Source: Chlorophyllum brunneum
Taxonomy: Eukaryota > Basidiomycota > Agaricomycetes > Agaricales > Agaricaceae
DNA length: 64,000 nt
Direction of reading: 5' to 3'
NCBI GenBank assembly: GCA_963576785.1
Contig: OY756142.1
Coordinates: 682,001 to 746,000 of the forward strand
Part shown: positions 58,724-64,000 of the stretch, piece by piece
Layout of the letters: the number at the start of each line of letters is the position of its first letter
Numbering within the stretch: position 1 is the first letter of the stretch
The notes under the pieces: model-generated
Databases searched by the model: none
What the model saw: only the letters and a program-made list of their open reading frames with translations
Told to the model about the DNA's origin: nothing
Translations under genes and position numbers: made by a program

Positions 58724-59098
58724 TTTTGAGTCTCGAAAGCAAAATAAATAGAACTATGAATGAATTTGTATGAATTAAGATGGTAAAAGGGGGGGCAGAA
58801 AAGCAGCGGGTGTTGTGTCTGGCGGTGGTGGTGGTGGACAGAGGAAAGATTTCCCAGCAAGGCCAAACAACCGTCAACAGTGGTTATGACGGGTTGGCCA
58901 GATGCTGTATCTGCTCAGCCTGCTCATTCCTTACTTGCCCCCACAACCTGAGTAGCGGTCATAAATAGCTGGTCTGTTTCTCGGCTGAGGCCCTCACGAT
59001 ACGGAACGCTCTGGAATCGTAAAGAATCCTGAATGAGAATAAAAGTAGCAGGAAATTATCGCAAGATACCATAAAATCACGATAGCAACTTGAACAAT
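58724..59098. other. Intergenic, nothing recognised
   Basis: This stretch lies between two minus-strand genes. It should hold the promoter of the 431-residue protein and the 3' UTR of the dynein chain. Confidence 0.4.
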
Positions 59099-61024
59099 CT
59101 ATGTACTCGCGTCTTCCGTCTGCCCGTTCGTCTTCGGTGGCGATGGTGCGGTGGCCGCATTCCGATCCCTTCCTCCAGCACGGTCCTTGGAGCTCAACAG
59201 ACTCTGGAAGAAATGTTGTAAAACCTCATGCTGACTTTGCGGACCGCCAGTGGGACTGCTTGCAGAAGGTGGGTTTGACGATGGTGGCATACGAGCGGAC
59301 GGTGGTATATTGGTGGATGCATTGAGTCCGGCAATTCCACTCGGTCTTCCCGGTGCACGATTTGGGAACTTGCGCGGGTCGGTAGCTTGGTTGACTGGAT
59401 TTGAAGTCGTGATTGTTGAGTTTTCCATATCATTGAGTACACGCTCGACATTGGGCATGCTGAAACTGCTACTGCCGAGAGGTCCAACAATACCTACCGG
59501 AGCACCGGTGGTCAGGTCGGTTGGGTTTCGGAAGGAGGTGCGGGGGTCTCTGTCGGCTTTCTTCGAGTTTTCGTCGTAGTGTCTGAGAAGGAACGTTTGT
59601 TCTGGCACAGGGTTGTTGATCGGAGGCAGAACATGAGGCTACACGAAACAAATAAGCAACAAGCCCTGACAAAAGAGGGTCCCAGTTTTACCTTTTCGCC
59701 TTGATCTGGGACAAGTGCTGCAAAAAGCTTTTTTGCACCAGCTTCTCCACTACCTTGCCCTTCCACTTCTTCAAGGTCGCGTTCCCATGCCTCGCCCCAG
59801 GTCTTTGCGTCAAAACCTTCTCTAAGGACGGAGACCTTGCCCCAGCTATCCCACCCAGCGGGTACCACGATACGGTCACGGTCAAGGGTATTTGGTTTGT
59901 GCTGGAAGGGGAACGGGTTTCGCACTGGGGCTGGAGCATCCACTCCGCCTCCCATAGTAGGCGGGGGCGGTGGTGGCATAAAGAGTAGGTGTAGAGCATG
60001 CTGTCGTAAAATTTGGAGAGTGGTAGGTTGCGGGGTTGTATAGAATAATGATGCACCGTCTGTGAAAGTATGAAAACTGAGCAGTGAACGCGGGTTCAGT
60101 GGGTCCAATACTACTCACATTTGAGGCAGATCGTCCGCAGAACCTGCATGACCCCATCCGTCCGCTCTTCCCATTCACCACCTTTCCCTTTCACCATACC
60201 ACCCATGCCCGTCACACCAACAACCATGTCATTCTCTTCATCAATTAAATCAGCCTTGCTGCACACGACGATTATTGGCACGCCCGCGGTATTGTGTGTC
60301 AATGTACCTGGTCCAAGGGGCAATATCGTGTTATTCAAGGCAGAACTGGAAGCGGGAAGGGGATCGGTAGAAGACTCAGAATAATGCTGCAAATGCGACT
60401 GTACTATACCCCAATCAATCTTTGTGTGGCAAGATGCTTAAACAGATTACACTTACATCGTTCACGACATTCTTCGCGTACAACCCCGAGTTCTCTGGAT
60501 CCATCCCCCTTAACCCAGCGTTCAATCCATAGCAACCACGTCTGTAGCTCCTCCACAAACGACCATGGCCTAGTCCAGTCCAAAACGATCATCACTAGCG
60601 AATGTGGTAACGCTGTCCTTGGCTGTAGAAAATGCGGCAATAGTGCTGTGTACGATGGTTTTGACGATGGGACAGTATAGACGGATAGCCGCGCTATGGT
60701 ATCTGTGCTCACATTTCAGCCCCCAGTTCTCTGTCGGTGTCCTGATACCATGCGACAACCACACCCACCTTCGTCTCCGTCATCTCTAACGTCAGCAAAC
60801 TCATAGCCCACAGCAAAGTCTACCCTCTTGTCTTCCTCATTCTCTTCAGAAGCAACAGGTCTCTGCAGTAGTGCAGATGCAATCGCCGACTTTCCTGTCG
60901 AGGGTTGTCCGAGAAGGAGGATTTGTTTCGAAGGCAGGGAACGCGAGGTTGAGACGGAGTCGAGGATGGATGACCAGAGATTTTCAGGCGGTGCTTCTGG
61001 CGTTGACGAACGCGAGTTTTCCAT
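59099..61024 (-). CDS. Cytoplasmic dynein light intermediate chain
   Basis: Five exons (61024-60769, 60702-60457, 60403-60119, 60059-59692, 59638-59099) join to 564 residues. The protein is a dynein-1 subunit that binds the heavy chain through its Ras-like domain and adaptors through its C-terminus. The N-terminal GTPase-like fold has a P-loop GQPSTGKS at residues 39-46, LVMIVLDWTRPWSFVEELQT and GVPIIVVCSKADLIDEEND. A dynein-binding region follows (LFYTTPQP, then VPAGWDSWGKVSVLREGFD, which is typical of the family). The C-terminal 200 residues are Pro/Ser/Asn-rich and probably flexible, with an adaptor-helix-like segment HEVLQHFFQSLLSSK. The length is normal for fungi. Confidence 0.9.
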
Positions 61025-61852
61025 CTTGCAACAGGTATTCCAACCTCAACGACACTGCCTGACCACCGTCCTGGTGTAGGCCCAGAATGGAAATCCGTTT
61101 CCACGGCCCTCATGGACACCAACTCTGACAGCGCAACGAATATTCCAACCCAAAGACTCACGATCGTAGCACAAATTCACCTTCAGCCCACAGGTTCTGG
61201 TGGATCAACATGCTACAACCAGCCTGAGCACTGCTCATTTTGCTGGAGTCACCTCGTGTGCAACTTCATCAGAACTCGGAGCGCTTATTGGCGAACACTC
61301 TTCGCGTAATCTATACGAAAATTTTCATGTCCACCGCCGAGCTAAACACGGATGATGTTCTAAAATTATGGTACCCATACTCAGCCAATCTGCGCCAAGC
61401 CCACTGAGCCCGGGACCTGGGAACTTGGGCGTATTGAAAGTACGTAGACTCTAAACGCACCACATCGTCAAGATCACAGCATTGAAATATTGAAACTTGT
61501 TGGGGGAGACTAACCTTATTTGGGTACACGTTTACTTTATTAAGTACAGTGGGTGAAAACTCAGTCCCTGACTTTGAATACGCCAACAAGCCAACTGGCA
61601 GACTCATACGTTTTATTCTGGCCGTAACCAAATGCGGGAAGCACATGTCAAAATTTGGTGTGCGTTGAATTGATAATATGCTCACAAGGTGTAATCATAG
61701 GCTCCCGTTATGCCAGCGACTCAACATACTCTCGTAAGGACGACCCGAACGAACCGCGCCTCAAGAGGCTATAAAATCCCCCAGTCCTCAATATTCTCTC
61801 CTCAGCTTGAAACCTTCTCAACTACTAAATCATTCTCTCACTCAACTCTAAA
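61025..61852. promoter_or_regulatory. Region between dynein chain and hydrophobin, hydrophobin promoter
   Basis: A TATA box (TATAAAAT, 61770-61777) lies 83 bp before the hydrophobin ATG, and the 5' leader after it is rich in CT and CTC repeats, as in strongly expressed fungal genes. A 124-codon minus frame at 61311-61685 has no support. Confidence 0.7.
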
Positions 61853-62313
61853 ATGTTCGCTAAACTCTTCACTCTCGCTGCGCTCGCTACCGCTGTTATT
61901 GCTGCTCCCGGCGATATCCCCGCTACTGGCGGTGTTAACAATAGCTGCAACGTTGTTAAGCAACAATGCTGCAACAATGTTCAATCTGCGAACCACCAGA
62001 GTGTCAAAAATATTGCTACCGGTAACCCTCTCATTGCCGCAGCACTCGCCCTCGCCTCCACCACAGTCCCAGTCGGCGTTGACTGTACATCCATTACCGC
62101 CCTCGGTCTCGCCGGTAACAGTTGGTAAGTGTTTCTATCTGTTTGTGGTGCAATGTTTGGTCTAATTGTCTTTACCAGCAATGCCCAACCTGTTTGCTGC
62201 GAGAACAACAATTTCAGTGAGAATTTTTTTTACTTGTTCTGTTCAGTTGCTGATCGGTTATTATAGATGGTGTTGTCGCCATTGGTTGCACTCCCATTAA
62301 TATCAATGCTTAG
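61853..62313 (+). CDS. Class I hydrophobin
   Basis: Three exons (61853-62124, 62179-62216, 62267-62313) join to 118 residues. Hydrophobins are secreted and assemble into amphipathic films on hyphae and fruit bodies. A signal peptide is clear (MFAKLFTLAALATAVIAAP). All eight cysteines are present in the order C-x6-CC-x37-C-x12-C-x5-CC-x12-C, which fits class I. The mature part is rich in Ala, Val, Thr and Asn, with no lysine-rich insert. A TATA box and a pyrimidine-rich leader precede it. The two introns sit at positions common in mushroom hydrophobin genes. Confidence 0.96.
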
Positions 62314-62492
62314 ATTTATTCGTACTAGTCCATTATCTGTTTACCCGTGTCACGAATCAGCTTGATTTCAGTCTTTACCATCTCGTGAACTGCCTAGAAA
62401 TACAGAGTTAATGGATAGCGTGTTGAAGCCTAGTCCTAGTGTTCTAGTAACATGATTTGAGCATGTCTATCCGCAGGCGCTATAATATCTCG

Positions 62493-63962
62493 TCAATTGT
62501 AGTGTTTAACTATAACTCCACCAAGGTCCTCTTCTTCGGTGTCCTTTCGCAGTCCAGCTCTCATTGGTTGCAAGCCACCATAATTCATCACTCTTTCCTT
62601 GCGATAAGTCTCCATAGTGGGAATTTTCCCATCCACAAACCTCAACTTGCTCAAATCCATCTGTTGGACGAGAGGACTTTCCATGATAGGCTGGAGTTCG
62701 ATATTGTCATGTGGTGTAACAAAATAGATAACGCCCACGCGAGGTTGATTGCTCTGGTCATCAGGAGGTTGGCGAACTCGGTGAATTGTTGATTGATAAT
62801 AACCGCCAGAGAGGAACTCTATGGCATCACCAATATTGACTACCTATGTCCGTCCTCATTAGTAGCAGTTGATAGCAGCAAAAACGGTCAAGCTAACTAT
62901 GGCATTGTCAACATGCTTAACCCATTTCCATTCACCGTCTTTGGTCAATATCTGAAGTGCGGAAACTGGCTGACTGAACAGCAAAGTCAACGTGACAAAA
63001 TCTGCCACGTCCCCAAAGTCAAACCAAACAGCATTGTTGGTGAACACCACATTTCCTTACCTGTATGACCCTTCAGCCATACATTCTGGCTCTTCTGTTC
63101 ATCCTCCTCTGAGTGAGGGAAACTTCTAATATTAGCCTCATACATGACCGAAAGGACAGTCCGCCTACTCACTACTTCACGAAGCGCACTGTGGGAGGGA
63201 TGAACCTATAAGCGACCTATTTTGGCAGCGAATGAAAACCTTACAGAACGTCTCTGCTTCAGCCGAGTGATCATTGAGTTTCACAAAATATTCTTCATCC
63301 AATCCAAGAGTCAGTGCAATAACGCTAGTGGGGCCGATGTTGTCATGAATATATCCCCGTTATATGAGACGCTTCTTACCGGAGAAGGTTATTGAATATA
63401 TTGAAGTGAGCATGCTTGGCGAAGGAGTCTATCTCGGGCAGGAAGGGTCTCAGTGGCTCCGGATGGTCACTGGTAAGAATCTCCCTGAAATTCACTGTGG
63501 CGCCGAGCGGTAAGGGAACGGACAATACAAGTAGAACAAACCACTAACTGTTATACTGTTCAATCTCGTCTCGGACGCCCCCAGCAATGTGCTGTAGGAA
63601 GTCAATGATAGCTAGCGTCCCAAACTCAAAACCTACCCAGAATTTCCGGAGTTTATACCCGCGATAGTGTCCCTCTTCCCTCATCTTTGCCATATAGTTC
63701 TGCTTTTCATCCTCACTGACATTTTCAACAGCATAGTTCGCTAAGTCAAACATCCTTGTGGTCTGTAAATGTTTTGATAAACCTCGAAGACATGATTTAG
63801 TCAAAGGAGACACACCTGCTCCGGTGTCAGCCCATGATTGACGACATAGAGAAAACCCTCGTTCTTGATGGAGTCATGGACTTGCTTTACCAACGTCCTT
63901 CGGCCTTCGGCTGTGTTTGCATCGGATATATCAATCGTTGCAAGATCGGCCCATTCCACTTT
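62493..63962 (-). CDS. 2-oxoglutarate/Fe(II)-dependent oxygenase, isopenicillin-N-synthase-like (5' end outside window)
   Basis: Nine exons are visible; the first is partial (to 63816). The others are 63762-63637, 63591-63549, 63494-63380, 63324-63245, 63188-63173, 63122-63061, 63001-62898 and 62843-62493. The DIOX_N-type start has SIKNEGFLYVVNHGLTPEQ. The catalytic core has the iron ligands His and Asp in VWLKGHTDFVTLTLLFSQPV and the distal His in YYQSTIHRV, with the co-substrate Arg in QPRVGVIYF. The Asp codon is split by an intron. Family members hydroxylate, desaturate or cyclise small molecules; the substrate here is unknown. One exon is only 16 bp. The boundary near 63962 is uncertain because it may be a splice acceptor. 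Confidence 0.9.
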
Positions 63963-64000
63963 GGGCAAAAAGGGAAGTCAACCCTGAAATACGAAGAAGA

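Noticed and set aside
61311..61685. 124-codon minus frame upstream of the hydrophobin
   Set aside because: No motif, no splice context and composition unlike a protein; it lies in a promoter region.

Overview
The window is nuclear DNA of a filamentous basidiomycete, most likely an Agaricomycete. It carries a class I hydrophobin. Its genes are split by many introns of about 45-75 bp, can be joined across clean GT-AG sites, and encode proteins of mushroom type. It divides into a transposon nest (1 to about 30,000) and a compact single-copy gene region (about 30,800 to 64,000).

The nest is layered. Two copies of one LINE (both minus strand, 1-3852 and 6754-13592) sit inside a Ty1/copia element (copia-1, minus strand). 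The second copy has a 31-nt poly(A) tail and a 15-bp target duplication. Copia-1 is joined through a single LTR (15066-15668) to a second copia element (copia-2, minus strand), which runs to a different 5' LTR at 27679-28119. The gag of copia-2 is split by a complete Ty3/gypsy chromovirus (plus strand, 20565-27007; 293-bp LTRs; GGGTC target duplication). That gypsy element has a Tf1-like self-priming signature and an intact 278-codon extra ORF between pol and the 3' LTR. A degraded relative of it (about 28,850-29,855) abuts a fragment of a copia LTR. Most breaks in these elements are C-to-T or G-to-A changes, many of them at CpG.

The gene region holds, left to right: a seven-helix membrane protein; a possible small gene; the complex I LYR subunit NDUFB9 and RRN3 (divergent pair); a tandem zinc-finger protein; a disordered protein; TFIIB converging on RRS1; RRS1 divergent from TAF12; TAF12 converging on TIP41; two more tandem zinc-finger proteins; a C9orf78/Tls1 splicing factor; an uncharacterised 431-residue protein; the dynein light intermediate chain; the hydrophobin; and a 2-oxoglutarate/Fe(II) oxygenase cut by the right edge.

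Four of the genes serve basal transcription or ribosome making: RRN3 for Pol I, TFIIB and TAF12 for Pol II, and RRS1 for the large ribosomal subunit. The three zinc-finger genes share an unusual two-finger C-terminus and look like a small local family. Coordinates of spliced genes are outer bounds; exon ends are in the text. Splice sites were read by eye from reading frame and consensus.
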